Shown: piece by piece, positions 9,696 to 21,701 of the stretch
How the letters are laid out: the number at the start of each line of letters is the position of its first letter
How positions within the stretch are numbered: position 1 is the stretch's first letter
Source of the DNA: Rehmannia glutinosa
Taxonomy: Eukaryota; Streptophyta; Magnoliopsida; Lamiales; Orobanchaceae
Direction of reading: 5' to 3'
DNA: 64,000 nucleotides
NCBI GenBank assembly: GCA_016081115.2
Contig: JABTTQ020002176.1
Coordinates: forward strand, 56,962-120,961
Notes under the pieces: model-generated
Seen by the model: only the letters and a program-made list of their open reading frames with translations
Database searches by the model: none
What the model was told of the DNA's origin: nothing
Translations under genes and position numbers: made by a program

Positions 9696-11630
9696 TCATT
9701 CAATATGCATTATGCCTAACCGAGCTCGTATTGACGCAAAAGTCTCGGAAGATAGCGATTTTGTAAAAATGTCCGCTAATTGATCTTGAGATGGTACAAA
9801 AGATATCTCAATTTTTCGTTTTGTAACACAATCCCTTAGAAAATGATGTCGAATCTCAATATGTTTAGTACGGTTATGATGAACCGGGTTTTGAGCAATG
9901 TTTATAGCGGATATATTATCACAAAAGATAGGAACACTTTCAAAAGAACATTTATAATCCGCTAAGGTTTGTTTCATCCAAAGAAGTTGTGTACAACAAA
10001 ATGCCGCGGAAATATATTCGGCTTCGGCTGTTGAAAGTGAAACACAATTTTGTTTCTTTGAAAACCAAAAAACTAGGCAATCACCTAGAAATTGACATGA
10101 TCCGGAAGTACTTTTCCGATCATCAATATTTCCCGCATAATCCGAATCACTATAACCTTTAAGAGAAAAATTTTCATTCTTTGGATAGAATAAACCATAT
10201 TGAATAGTGCCTTTCAAATATCGAAAAATTCTTTTAACGGCACTCATATGAGATTCTTTAGGATTGCTTTGAAAACGAGCACATAGGCATACATCATGAA
10301 GAATATCCGGTCTACTTGCGGTTAAATAAAGTAAACTACCAATCATACCTCGATACTTGGATTCATCAACCGGTTTGCCTTTTTCATCTTTGTCAATCTT
10401 GACGTTTGTTGCCATTGGGGTAGAGACGGTTCTTCCTTCTTCAATGCCAAATTTCTTCAAAAGCTCCTTTGTATATTTTGATTGAAAATATAAATTCCTT
10501 CTTGGCATTGCTTAATTTGAAGTCCAAGGAAGAAGTTGAGCTCCCCCATCATACTCATTTCAAATTCACCTTGCATTAACTTAGAAAATTTCTTGCACAA
10601 GGATTCATTAGTAGCACCAAAAATAATATCATCAACATAAATTTGCACTAATAAGCAATCTTGCCCTTTTTCAAAAACAAAGAGAGTAGTATCAACTTTA
10701 CCTCTTGTAAAACCATTTTGCAAAAGAAAAGAGCTAAGTCTATCATACCATGCACGGGTGCTTGTTTCAAACCATACAAGGCCTTTTTAAGTCTAAAAAC
10801 ATCATTAGGCCTAGAAAAATTTTCAAACCCGGAGGTTGTTTTACATAGACTTCTTCTTGAATAATACCATTTAAAAATGCGGATTTTACATCCATTTGGT
10901 AAAGCTTGAAATTTTTAAAACAAGAATAGGCAAGTAAAATACGACTAGCTTCTAAACGTGCTACGGGTGCAAATGTTTCATCATAATCAATACCTTCTTC
11001 TTGACAATAACCTTGAGCTACTAACCTTGCTTTGTTTCGAACAATATTACCTTGGTCATCGAGTTTGTTCCGAAATACCCATTTTATACCAATAATGGTT
11101 TGAGATGGAGGACAAGGTACTAATTCCCATACATTATTCCTTTCAAATTGATTCAACTCCTCTTGCATTTCTAAAAACCAATCCTCATCCTCAATAGCCT
11201 CCTTAGCATTTTTAGGCTCTTTTTGAGAAATAAGGGCTTTCTCGGCAAATTTTCCTCGAGTCATTATTTTATCAAGGGGATCACCAATAATAAGATCTTT
11301 TGGGTGATCTCCCTTAAATTTCAATGCTACGGGAAGATTCGAAGTATCACCTTTATCTTCTTGAGGAACATTTGAGCTTGAAGGTTGATCATTTTGAGTA
11401 TCATCTTGAACAATGGGTTCAACAATATCCTCTTCATCACTTTCATCATTGGGTATCCTTTCAACACCCGAAGCTTCATTGAATTTGACATGGATGGATT
11501 CTTCAACAACCCCACTAGTCTTATTGTAAACTCGATATGCTTTGCTCTTGGTTGAATACCCCATAAATATTCCTTCATCGGCCTTAGGATCAAGTTTGTC
11601 TAATTGATCCTTAGTATTCAAATAAAACAT
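9696..11630 (-). pseudogene. CopA2 reverse transcriptase-RNase H (pol C-terminal half), broken
   Basis: Three overlapping open stretches cover this region: 10767-11630, 10457-10723 and 9696-10508. The first holds QMDVKSAFLNG, the second YVDDIIFG, and the third the RNase H end with AEAEYISAAF and ADIFTKSL. The breaks coincide with one- or two-base differences from CopA1. One is a missing C in the PPGFENF-equivalent region near 10830, and one is at the 11618-11630 overlap. Undoing three indels would give one long frame, so inactivation looks recent or partly artefactual. Confidence 0.9.
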
Positions 11631-13417
11631 TTACATCCAAATATTTTGAAATAACTAATATTTGGAGTTCTTCCTTTCCAAAGCTCATATGGAGTTTTAT
11701 TCATTTTAGGACGAATATAAACTCGATTAATGACATAGCAAGCGGTACTTACGGCTTCGGCCCAAAAATATTTTGGAATTGAAAATTCATTGAGCATGGA
11801 CTGACTCATTTTTTGAAGTATCCTATTCTTCCTTTCGGCTACTCCATTTTGTTGAGGTGTCCTTGGAGCCGAAAAATTATGACTATATCCCTTGGTTTCA
11901 CAAAAGACTCTAAATTCCCCGTCAAATTCTCCACCTCGATCACTTCGTATAGACTTAATAGTATCTTCCTTTTCATTTTCAATAAGTCTACACAACTTAA
12001 CAAACTCATTAACGGCATCGCTTTTATTTGTAAGGAATAGAGCCCAAGTATATCTAGAAAAATCATCAACTATAACAAAAGTGTAATGTTTTCCACTTAG
12101 ACTTGCCGTACCAATATCCCCATACAAATCAAGATGAAGCATTTGTAGGGGTTTGGTAGTGGAAATTTCATTTTTGGGCTTAAAACTACTCTTAACTAAT
12201 TTGTTGTTTTGACAAGTGTCACATAAGCCAAGATTTTCAAAATTCAATTTGGGTAGTCCTTTTACATGTTGGTTTTTGTAAATAGTTTGCAAATTTTTGT
12301 ATCCAACATGTCCAAGTCGCCTATGCCATAAACTAGTTAAATCATTATTGGCGACAAGACAAGAAACATTTTGACTAACCAAATCACTTGTGCAAATTTT
12401 GTAAAGATTGCCTTTTCTAATTGCTTCACAAATAATTTTATCATTTTTGGAAATAAGGCATTTTTCTTTATTGAAAACAACATTATAATTTGAATCACAA
12501 AGTTGGCTAACACTTATCAAATTGAACTTAAGCCCTTCTACTAAAAGAACATTACTAAGAGAAAAAGAAGAGTTACCAATTTCTCCATTTCCAAGAATTC
12601 TTCCTTTGCCATTGTCGAACATGACCATACCCTCTTCTTGGAGCTTGATGTTGGTAAAAAGTTCTCTCTTTCCGGTCATATGGCGTGAACATCCGCTGTC
12701 CACGAGCCATTTTGAATCTTCCATTGTTGTTATAGCCCCTATAACCTCGGTATTTTCATCGTCTATGGCCATAAGACCATGTTCGTATTCTCCTTCCTCG
12801 TCGGTTGTTTCAAGTAATTCATCCCAAGTTTTGACGTCCGCATTTAACGCTTTCTTTTTTGGAAAAGGCTTTTTCTTCTTTTGTTCCTCTTCCGCTAATT
12901 TTGGGCAATCGACTATGTAGTGCCCGGATTTTCCGCATTTGAAACAAGAATTGTCTCTTGGCTTTCTTGCTTTATTTTTGTTTACAAATTTTGCAAATTT
13001 TCTAACAAGAGCCGCCGTTTCTTCATCATCCTCATCACTAGCATAATAAACATTATTAGAAGAAGATGCTAAGCCTTTAATAATATTTTGCGTACCTGGT
13101 TTAGAGGTGGATGGTTGAGAATTTTTCCTCTCCTTGAGATATACTTCATAAATAAGGAGGTTCCCAATGAGCTCATCAAACTTGAGTGTCTCAAGATTTT
13201 GAGCTTCCGTGATTGTCGTCACCTTTTCGGACCATGAGCTGGGAAGGGCATTTAAGACTTTGGTCACCTTATCTTCTTCGGAGATGACCTTTCCAAGAGC
13301 CACAAGAGGATTGACAATGTTGTCAAGCCTTTCCACCATTTTTGATATGCTCTCACCATCATGCATATTGAAATTTTCAAAGTCTTTCACAAGCATTGTT
13401 TTTCTTGCTTGCTTCAC
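11618..13417 (-). pseudogene. CopA2 gag-protease-integrase open stretch (599 residues)
   Basis: This is the longest open frame in the window. Residues 1-100 are the Gag core end. The knuckle C158-C161-H166-C171 is intact. The protease site is D240-S241-G242. The integrase zinc block uses H365, H370, C399 and C402. The presumed integrase catalytic residues are D430, D493 and E528. Gag runs straight into protease without the coiled coil or second knuckle found in CopA1 and CopA3, so this is a shortened in-frame polyprotein. The frame ends by a small deletion within GCKCFI. The upstream end is also frameshifted relative to 13377-13736. Confidence 0.9.
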
Positions 13418-13736
13418 TTTCTTTGTGCCCTCTTATGCGATTATATTCGGTGGCGGTAAGAGAGCAATGTAAAACGTTTAAGGCCTTACCGTTTAAAGAG
13501 AAAGCCTTCTTGTCATTTTCATCGTATTCCTTGAACGGCTTGAGAGTCGTGGTACCATCCTCCAATTTTGTTGTTGGTTGAACAACTCCTTCAATGACCA
13601 CATTCCAAATATCAAATCCACACCCTTGTAGAAAGCACTCCATTCGGTCTTTCCAAAATGCGTAGTTGCTGGCGTCGAATAGTGGTGGCTTGTTGGTGGA
13701 GGCGTCGGTGGTGAGATAAGCTTCATTCGTAGCCAT
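13377..13736 (-). pseudogene. CopA2 gag N-terminus
   Basis: The start ATG at 13736 gives MATNEAYLTTDAS, matching CopA1. It runs in frame to the motif EYNRIRG, then shifts. About 50 bases present in CopA1 (encoding the segment around SAHEVWEKLETIYEG) are missing near 13430. The start lies some 45 bases inside the primer binding site. Confidence 0.88.
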
Positions 13737-13778
13737 GGATCTTTCCTCTTTACTCGGAACGAGCTAGCCAAAGAGTTT

Positions 13779-13791
13779 GGCTCTGATACCA
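13779..13791 (-). promoter_or_regulatory. CopA2 primer binding site (tRNA-iMet)
   Basis: The minus strand reads TGGTATCAGAGCC starting two bases from the 5' LTR, the standard initiator-tRNA site of plant copia elements. Confidence 0.94.
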
Positions 13792-14413
13792 TTTGTTAGT
13801 CCAAGTGGCTACGATAATCTAGAGGGGGGTGAATAGATTATGCCGATTTTTCGCAAATCACCCTCTTTTTCGAATCAACAAGTAAATGACAAGAATGTAA
13901 ATTCGGAAATTAAACAACACTCGTTGATTTAAAGAGGTTCAACCCACCTAGGGCCTAATCCTCTACCACCCCAGTATCTCCGGGATGGATTTCAAAAAGA
14001 AAAAAAGATTTTATTAATTACCACAATTAATACAACACCTTGAGGATCACCACAATCTTCTTACAACACCTTCAAGGAGATTACCACAATCTTCCTTAAC
14101 CACCTTTGAAGAGTACCACACTCTTCAAACACCTATCACCTAGATCACCCAAGTGTATTCTTACCACAAGAATACTCCCAAGGATGTCTTGTGTTGAATG
14201 ATGGACAAAATTCAAGATTATAACTCTATGAAACCAATACAAAGATTGAGTGCAAGTGTAATCAAGAATCAAAAAGCCTAGACCTCAAAGATGTGCAAGT
14301 GAAAGTACTTAGGCTATTACAACAAGAATGTAAAAGTGAAAGCTTGAACAATTTGCAGCTTTCTTGTTGTGTGTTTTGCTTGTATGTGTTTTTTTGTGTC
14401 TTCAATTCATCCT

Positions 14414-14423
14414 CTATTTATAG
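14414..14423 (-). promoter_or_regulatory. TATA box of CopA2 5' LTR
   Basis: The minus strand reads CTATAAATAG, in the same place as in the other family A LTRs. Confidence 0.78.
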
Positions 14424-15019
14424 GGAAGTCTTCACCAACATAGGCTCCTCTATCTTCACTTTTGTCTACAAAAAGAAGATCACAAGATGTAGAAATATTG
14501 TACAAAAATAAAAAGTAAATCTTGCTGTCAAAAATTTCAAACAACATAACTTTCTTTGTCACAAAGTAGCATAGGCGACGGTTGCCCTGTTGAAGATTTC
14601 GACCGTTTGAAAAAATAGTGCGATCCAGTGCAGTCGTCGGGGGTCGAGGTCGGCCGACGGGGGTGCGACCGGTCGCCTAGGTGCGACCGGTCGCCCCCTA
14701 GGTGGACCGGTCTCCCTCCTCTTTTTTTGTACAGAAATTGTTTCTGTTTCTAATCTGTTTCAAGTTCGTGTTCTTCAAGTACAAGTCGACGCTTTGGGCG
14801 ACCGGTCGACCTCCAATTTGAAATGTTGTCCGATTTTTGTCAAAAATAAACTTCAAGAAATACTCCAAAAAATTAGTAAAAACATTTTAAATCAATTGGG
14901 AGTATTTGGACAACATTTACAAACATTGTTTTGGTGTAAAAACCAATATAAACAAAATCATCAGAAGTGTTGTCCAATTTTAATCAAATTAAAAACTTAA
15001 TAAATACTCCAAAAATTAG

Positions 15020-15101
15020 TAAAAACATTTTAAATCATTTAGGAGTATTTGGACAACATATAAAAACATTTTAAATCATTTAGGAGTATTTGGACAACAT
15101 A
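15020..15101 (-). repeat. 41-base perfect tandem duplication in CopA2 U3
   Basis: Bases 15020-15060 and 15061-15101 are identical. A more diverged copy of the same block begins near 14879. The upstream end of U3 has therefore expanded by local duplication. Confidence 0.9.
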
Positions 15102-15175
15102 TAAAAACATTGTTTTGGTATAAAAACTCATTTAAACAAAATCATCAAAATCTTGATAAAAACATTTATCTAACA

Positions 15176-15367
15176 ACATCAAATGATTCAACTACTCATC
15201 AACTTCAAAAGGAACTTCATGAAACACTAGAAAAGCTACAAGATTCAGAATGTCAAGTAAGTGGAATGAAGGCACAAGTAGGCGATTTGAAAGATCAACA
15301 CGGTCAACAAGGTGCATGCATCGAAAAGCTTATGGCATTCATGGCTGCCAGTGGAAATAATCCCTAA
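15176..15367 (+). pseudogene. C-terminal fragment of CACTA transposase-like protein
   Basis: The frame beginning at the CopA2 boundary reads 63 residues to a stop at 15365-15367, rich in Q, L, E and K with coiled-coil character (QLQKELHETLEKLQDSE). It then ends in MAFMAASGNNP. Its position just before the subterminal repeats suits the C-terminus of a plant CACTA transposase. Family assignment is by context. The upstream part is outside the window. Confidence 0.6.
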
Positions 15368-16029
15368 GTTACAACATTTCACGTAAGTGATAAGTTTCAA
15401 TTTGCATTTTTTTCTAGCAAACTTTGTTTTTTCATTTATGAACTTTTTGGAAATTATCTTAATATCTGACTGCATCCGTTTTCTTACTAAAGATACTTTT
15501 ATGTAATTTGTTACCAATTTTTTTATTATTTTTAAAGTATTTGTACACTAATTTAATTTTTTTTAATGTACGGTGTGTAAATACGGATGGTTACATATTG
15601 AGCAACAAAAAGTTTGTGAATATGGAAAAAACTTGCAAGTTGAAAATAAGATAGTTGGGGACATGTGCTTTATATTTATCTAATAAGTACTCTTTTAATT
15701 TTGATGTCTAATGTTTCGTTTTTCATAATTGTTCAAGTAGTTCATAGTTTCCATTGGAAATTTGGAACTTTTAATATTTTTGTTGTTGATAAACATTCGT
15801 ATTCTGCTTGGAAATGTTTGGTTCTTTTTATTTTTCATGTGTGACTTTTAAATTTTGTATATTTAAATCGAAGTATTAGTAGCATGTACATAGATAATCA
15901 ATAATATTTGTTTTTCATCATGAGATTTAATTTCTTTTTATGTAATGTAAATGGCATAATATGACAAATGATTACATCATTACATTTATGTATATATCAC
16001 AATAACATCGTCTCCAATGATCGTTTCAT
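15368..16029 (+). other. CACTA 3' non-coding region
   Basis: This AT-rich stretch lies between the coding fragment and the subterminal repeat zone. I see no open frame or conserved motif. Confidence 0.55.
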
Positions 16030-16954
16030 GGATATTTATGTCGTCACATAGAAATCTATTGGCGACAATGAAATATTTTGTGACTAAGACAATAATATTT
16101 GACAACAAATTGAGACGTCATTATACATATCCCTTTTGTGACAATATTCAATTGGTCATTGAAAATATTATTTTATGGCGACTTGGTATCGTCACATTTA
16201 GTTTCAAAAATTGTCACTAAAAATAAGCCATTTATGATGAATACATATGTCACCAATAAATCTATCTAATGACGGTGGATTTTGTCATTACATATCTCTT
16301 TGTTATGACGATTTGGTTCATCATTATTCATATCTCTTTACTGACACATATCATTTTCGTCACGTGATACTACATTTTTAACGACAAAACACGTCGTCAC
16401 ATTTCAAGTTCAATATGTGACAATGAAAATTTTGTCAATTAATTTTACTTTTTTCGATGTATTTCGTTTTGTCATTATATACTCATTAAGTGACGATCGA
16501 TATTTTGTAACTAAAAGGCAACTCTTTCATGATGAATGGTATTATACATGATGAAAGTGTTAATGTAATTGTGACGATGAATGTGTCATAATAATTTGTT
16601 GAATTTGGCAATATAATGATATTCGTCACTAAAATGTAACTTTTGGATGACAAATTGTTGTTTCGTCATTTAAAGATTTGACTTTATTGGCAAAATAAAA
16701 ATTTATAGGTGACAAAAGTTTGATTATATAAATGACGAATTAGGCGTCATCAAACTGGTAAATATGATGACGCGTTGTTAATTTGCGTCCTCAAAAGTCA
16801 TATATTTAGTGACGAACCGAAAAAATCGTCACATAAACCTTTTACCACGGGGCTACGGTGACGATCGTTATGACGCTCAAATTTCGTCACCTAATAACTT
16901 TAGTGACGAAAAAGGACATTTATATGACGAATTTTATTGTCATATTTTCTCTAA
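16030..16954 (+). repeat. CACTA subterminal repeats
   Basis: Dozens of short TGACGA / TCGTCA and GTGAC / GTCAC units occur in both orientations, for example near 16038, 16183, 16352, 16388, 16860 and 16905. In CACTA elements such arrays bind the transposase. Their mixed orientation would also let the strand fold on itself. Confidence 0.78.
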
Positions 16955-16966
16955 TTTCTTGTAGTG
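16955..16966 (+). repeat. CACTA right terminal inverted repeat
   Basis: It reads TTTCTTGTAGTG. The complement, CACTACAAGAAA, is a common plant CACTA terminus. The next three bases, TTG, are the candidate target duplication, but the left copy is outside the window. Confidence 0.85.
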
Positions 16967-17126
16967 TTGATCTTTAGTCAACACGCAATCTTCAATCGGT
17001 CGCTTTGACTCAGCTCATAGATCCTATCTATTACATAGGTTAATTTACAACAGAAAATGGGGTGCCAACTTCCTAATCTAAGATTTACATAGCATCATCA
17101 AAATCTATACAATAAATTTTTCAACA
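16967..17126 (-). repeat. CopB1 3' LTR remnant
   Basis: It matches 30962-31124 with few changes and ends CAACA. A weak polypurine tract (complement of tttctcctttttgatgatgcc) follows at 17127. The outer part of this LTR lies beyond the CACTA, left of the window. Confidence 0.87.
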
Positions 17127-17277
17127 ATTTTCTCCTTTTTGATGATGCCAAAACTTAAAAGAAAATAACAATGTCAAAAGTGCTTAAGAAAAATGATTGT
17201 TAAAATGTGTCATTATATTGATCACATCATTCTCGCACTTTACAAAGTTTTGCAATGTATATCAAGTATACAAAAAC

Positions 17278-20200
17278 TTACATTCTCTTTTGTGTATTTG
17301 ATCGTGTAAAAATACAAAAAAAGTGTCTGCAAAGCAACCTTCGCGCCTCAGCCTTCCTTCTCCTTTCTTCTTCTTCTTCATCTCTCTTCCTCCTATCTTC
17401 AGCCTCTTTCCTATTCTTCTTCTCATAATTCCTCTTCTGAGCCTGATCTAGCCTCCTCCTTGGTTCGTACTCTCTGTGTTGCCTGGCGTTTTCTTCTTCC
17501 AGTCGCTTGGCAGTCTCTTCATTATGCCTAGCAACTTCTCTATTTTCCAATTCTCTAAGGCCTAACTAATATAATCGATCCTTTTTAGGGGATTTATAAA
17601 TTATGTGTCCTTAGGTCTTCTTGGTGGAGTACCTCTGCCTCTTCCACCAGACCTTCCTCTTCCCCTTCACGAGTCAGCTCCTCTGGGAATTTGTTGACTG
17701 GATTGAGCCCTTGGACTCAGCTGACTACTAAACTGAGTCTGTTGCCTCCCGGTCATTTGAACAACTTCCAACCCTTTTGCCAGTACAATTCCCATGCTTT
17801 TTCAAGATTCATCCCCTTAAAATAACCTTCCGACTTTAGAGTTTCAAACTCCTCAAGTGACCTTGGCTCAGAGCCTGCTTCAGGAATGGATCCTTCAGTT
17901 GAGTCTGGGTGCTTCACTACTGGCAGACCTAGGAGCTTCCCTGCTAGCGGCCCTTGGAATTTAGTTTTGAGATCTTCAATTCTGTCATGCTGCCTGCGAT
18001 CAACTGCTTGCAATTCAGCTTCTATTGCAGCTTGCAGTTTTTGAAGGGCTAACTCAGTTTTTCATCAACTGACAACTCCTTCGGTAGCTGAGAGAGAAGA
18101 GAGCTGATAGATGAGCCAATTTGACTTTTCAGCGCAATTTTCAAGGGATTGGGGGTCGTTTTGAAGATTCTTCTCCCTTACTTCTACTTCCTTCCTACAA
18201 GTTATCTTCCCCTTTTTTGGCATCATCACTACCAAGTTGAGGAATTTTCGGAGTTTGCTGCAGAAGATAGTTGAGTTTATCATGAGCGACATAGTGTGAT
18301 GCCCTTTGCTCGGATCTTAAAATCTTCAACTCTGCCTTCATTGCAATCATCTAAGTACGTAGAGTACTTTCCATGTCATGTAGATCCTGCTTATATTGAA
18401 GTTTGAGCAAATCCAAATCATTCATGTGTGTCCTTTCCATCCTATTGATATTGTCCCTCTGTCTCTACTGGAATTGAGCCTGTTCACCACACCAAATCAC
18501 CAGTTTTGGAAGTGCTTTTGTCTTATTGTCCATTCATGAATTCTCAAAACTGTTCCTCGGATGTCTCCTAAAATCATGGTATCGTGGTTGTCGATCCTTT
18601 TGTTGAGTGCAGCAAAACTATGCTCCATGGCCTCCATCTCAGCACATATTGCCTTGAAGGCTTTTCTGAAGTCAGCTGCCTCAGGTGACTGGTCTTCTGG
18701 TAGAACAGAATCAAAGTCAAATCCAAAGGGAACCACTCTTAATTTATCTGGAGCTTGGAATTCTTCCAGACTTATATCAGCATTGTAAGGAGCACGTTCT
18801 TCAACAGACTCTTCTTCCAGGGAACTTCCTCAATAAATGGAAACTCTTCTGCATATAGGTCAATAGGTACTTAGGAGGGTCCCACTTCTCCTTTGGAAGC
18901 CCTTCTTTCAGTTCCCTGTCTTCCAGCTTTAGGTGCCTCAATGTGTGAGCTTCACCGGCACGCAGCGATTGGGAGCTCTCATTGAGCCGATCGGGCCTCG
19001 ATTGTCTTAACAACTTCGTTGGCTCCAGTGTTAACTTCCTTTTGAGTAGTCGTAGCCTCAGTTGCTGCAGTAACATCACGGGCTAGTGATGGCACCATTG
19101 GGGGTGGGCCATCAACCAAGATAAACTTTGAAGAGGCATCTTTGTCACAAGCCTCTTTCAACTTTGCCACTAGTTCCTTCTCAGCTGGATCAATGGGAGC
19201 TTCATTCTCTGGGTCAATGAAGTCCAGCTGCACATCGTCATTGGAGTCATGCAATATGTCTATCTCTTCCAAATCAGTAGACTCTAATGATGGCATAGTA
19301 GGAACATGCAATTTCCCTTTCTCTTGTACCACACCCATGGAAGTCTCAACCTCCTGGGGGCCTTCAGCTACCTTAGCAGCAGTCTCAACCGCTGCAAGGC
19401 CTTCAATATTCCCTTCTGTAGACTTGGCTGCATTAGGGTCTTGGACATTGGCATCCTTCGAGGTCTCAACCTCTTGTATTTCAATTTCATGGCCAGCGAT
19501 CTCAACTACCATGGTCCTCGATCCATCATGTGCCTCTTTGTTTGAGCAACTTCATTGGCCTTGATGCGGTTGGAATCTCGATTGAGACAGTCCCAATCAA
19601 AGCATTGTTAGTCCCTCTGTTGTTCTGTTTGAGTCTCACCTTCGCCTCTTAACTTGAATGTATCAAAGTCCCTTACAACCTCCTCTAACCAAGCTGTAGT
19701 GTGTTTAGTTTCCCCCCAGCTGGCTCACCAGTTGAATCGCGAACAGTGGGGTCAACTGACACTTGAGATTCGGCTATTTCCTTTGAGTGTTCAGTCATCT
19801 GGGTAGTTGTCTCAACAACTTCATTAGGGCGTGGCTCAGTTAGGTTGCCCACTACATCTTATCCCTAAATTCATCGTCAGGCTCCCTGGATAGTCCTTCT
19901 GAGTAAATTGGTGAAGTAGTTGCTTCGATTGTCCTCACGGTTTCAAGAATGACTTGGGTTGGAGAAATTTGAATAGATGATTCTCAAGAACCCTGATCAA
20001 GGATTGCTCATGTTTCTTACGGGACTCTTTTAAAGCATGCTGCAGTTGAGCCTTCTTAACTAGGTCACTATGATTTTCACTTCACTGTTGCCTGAGTCTA
20101 CTGGCTCACCAGCTACCGTGCCTTTTACAACTCTCCTCTTCTCAAGATCTTTCTTTTTGTATAGGTAACTGTGCAGAAATCTACATCAAGGGCAATTCGG

Positions 20201-21701
20201 ACAATGGTGTTGTCCAAAAATCCCAAGAGATATTTCTCCTCGTCAATCATATCGGGCCGTTGAAATTGAACCTGATTGGCACTCAGCTTCCATGCGCTCC
20301 ATGCGTGCAGCTGTATCTGGATGTCTGGTTATGCTGGGGATTCTAGACGAACCTCATCATCATTTTCTTCTTGCACAAGCTCTTTAGTAGCCTTTTCCAC
20401 CTCAACAACAACAATATCAGCCTGAGGTATAACATTTGAATCATATTTGATTGTATCAGTTGTGTCGTTTTTAGGAACAGCTGACTTATATTTGATTGTA
20501 TCAGATGTGTCTTCTTCAGTTGTAGGCTTATCAGTTGTGTCTTGTTCAGATGTATGTGGAAAGGCAACTGTTTGAGTTTTTCTTGGCAGTGATCTTTGCT
20601 CACCATAGCCATCCTTTGATTTTTCTTTGCTCGGCGATGGCAAATGCTCTCTCGGTCTCAGCTGTGGCGGATACAGCTAGTTCAATAGCTTTCGCAACTA
20701 CTTTCACAAGTCTCCTCCTGGTCCTCCTCTCGAAGGGAACTTTTGTTTCAACCTATTCTGGCTCCTCAGCCGTGAAGGATGACTCTCCTGTCTTCTGCTT
20801 CATAGGAGTTGACATGTGAGGCACAACTGTTCTTTTCTTCCTTGTCATAAGGGAGGGAGCTAGAACGAGTTTTGGTGAGGGAGCTGGAGCGGAAGCAGCT
20901 GTGTTCTCGGGGACATGCTCAGCTGATTCCCCCTCAGATATAGCAGCCTTCTTCGCATGAGCCTGCTTCTGAGCGCCTGAAAGGTAAGACTTGGACATCC
21001 TCTTATTGGTATGGAAGGGTTTCTCTCTACGCAGGGGCACATCCTTCTTCTCCATCAAATGACCTAGGATCAGGCCATAACTAAGGGAGCCTACAAACTT
21101 CCCATCAACCAACTTTACATTGTGCACATTCTAGCACAACTTCTCAAGGATGAACTCAGCTCAATTCACCTCCTTATCCTGCATTATGGCAGCCATAACA
21201 ATCATCTTAGTCCGGGACTGACGATTAAAGGAGTCAAATTCATGTCGATGCACTTGGCTACCACGTCTATTAGCTTATGGTAGCCATCTTTGATCGCCTT
21301 CTTCAAAGCCGAAAGCGATTAGGTTTAGCTTGGTGACTCAGACTTATCTATTTCTTTCCAAGCCTTCTCGAAATCAACCTCTTTCCGATCGACTCTTTAA
21401 GACCACCGTGGGAAGGTGCAAATTCTCCCCAAGTCAAGAACATCCAGTTTAAAATCGCGAATGGATCCCATCATCTTGAATAGAAACATTCACGTAAAAC
21501 ATGGCCACTTCTTTTCTGGAACGTTTGACCCATCTCCAATGTGAGAAATCTTTTGAGCTCTATTTTCTCAAGCTTCGTGATCTTTTCAGCCAAATCCTTG
21601 TCAACAGCCTGTTTGACAAGGCCTTCAAAGTCGACCAAAGATCCTGTATGGATCTTTTCAGCGAGTTTGGTGAAGTTTAGAGTAGCTTTCTTAGGTGCCA
21701 T
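17278..21701 (-). pseudogene. CopB1 env-like gene, broken
   Basis: It sits between pol and the 3' LTR, where SIRE1-type elements carry an env-like gene. The start is the ATG at 21701 (MAPKKATLNFTKLAEKIHTG), preceded by a promoter-like leader. The N-terminal region (to about 20900) includes the block SLSYGLILGHLMEKKDVPLR, shared with the other copies. An acidic, A/E/T/V-rich middle follows at about 19000-20700, then a short coiled coil, and a strongly charged R/E/K C-terminus at 17278-17550. Many stops and shifts are present. I see no signal peptide or convincing membrane segment, so the name envelope-like rests on position only. The N-terminal part probably belongs to the 'putative plant transposon protein' group, judged from memory. 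Confidence 0.75.

Larger units (their letters stand above)
8341..15175 (-). mobile_element. CopA2, Ty1/copia (Sirevirus-type) retrotransposon, 3' LTR split by CopA1
   Basis: Same family as CopA1. The internal region is 8426-13793, the 5' LTR is 13794-15175, and the 3' LTR runs from left of the window to 31 and then 8341-8425. Its primer binding site is perfect. It carries a shorter gag than CopA1 because the coiled-coil and second-knuckle block is absent. It is inserted into the coding end of a CACTA transposon. The right flank is ACATC, but the matching left flank lies outside the window. Confidence 0.93.
13794..15175 (-). repeat. CopA2 5' LTR (1382 bp)
   Basis: It runs TGTTAG...CTAACA. It is longer than the CopA1 LTRs because the U3 end carries duplicated segments. 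It includes a TATA box at 14414-14423. Palindromes GCGACCGGTCGC occur at 14665-14676 and 14683-14694, and CGACCGGTCG at 14799-14808. Confidence 0.93.
15176..16966 (+). mobile_element. CACTA-type DNA transposon, right end
   Basis: The right terminus reads TTTCTTGTAGTG, the complement of CACTACAAGAAA, at 16955-16966. About 900 bases of short GTGACGAA / CGTCAC direct and inverted repeats precede it. A transposase-like coding end lies at 15176-15367. These are CACTA (En/Spm) hallmarks. The left part is cut off by CopA2. The right terminus abuts an LTR of CopB1, which continues uninterrupted from base 16967. Confidence 0.85.

Noticed and set aside
16030..16954. Regularly scattered short repeats as a possible CRISPR-like array
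   Set aside because: The units are 5-8 bases in both orientations with no constant spacer, next to a CACTA terminus.
17278..21701. Env-like region as a host gene
   Set aside because: The same gene occurs between pol and the 3' LTR in other family B copies and in both orientations in the window.
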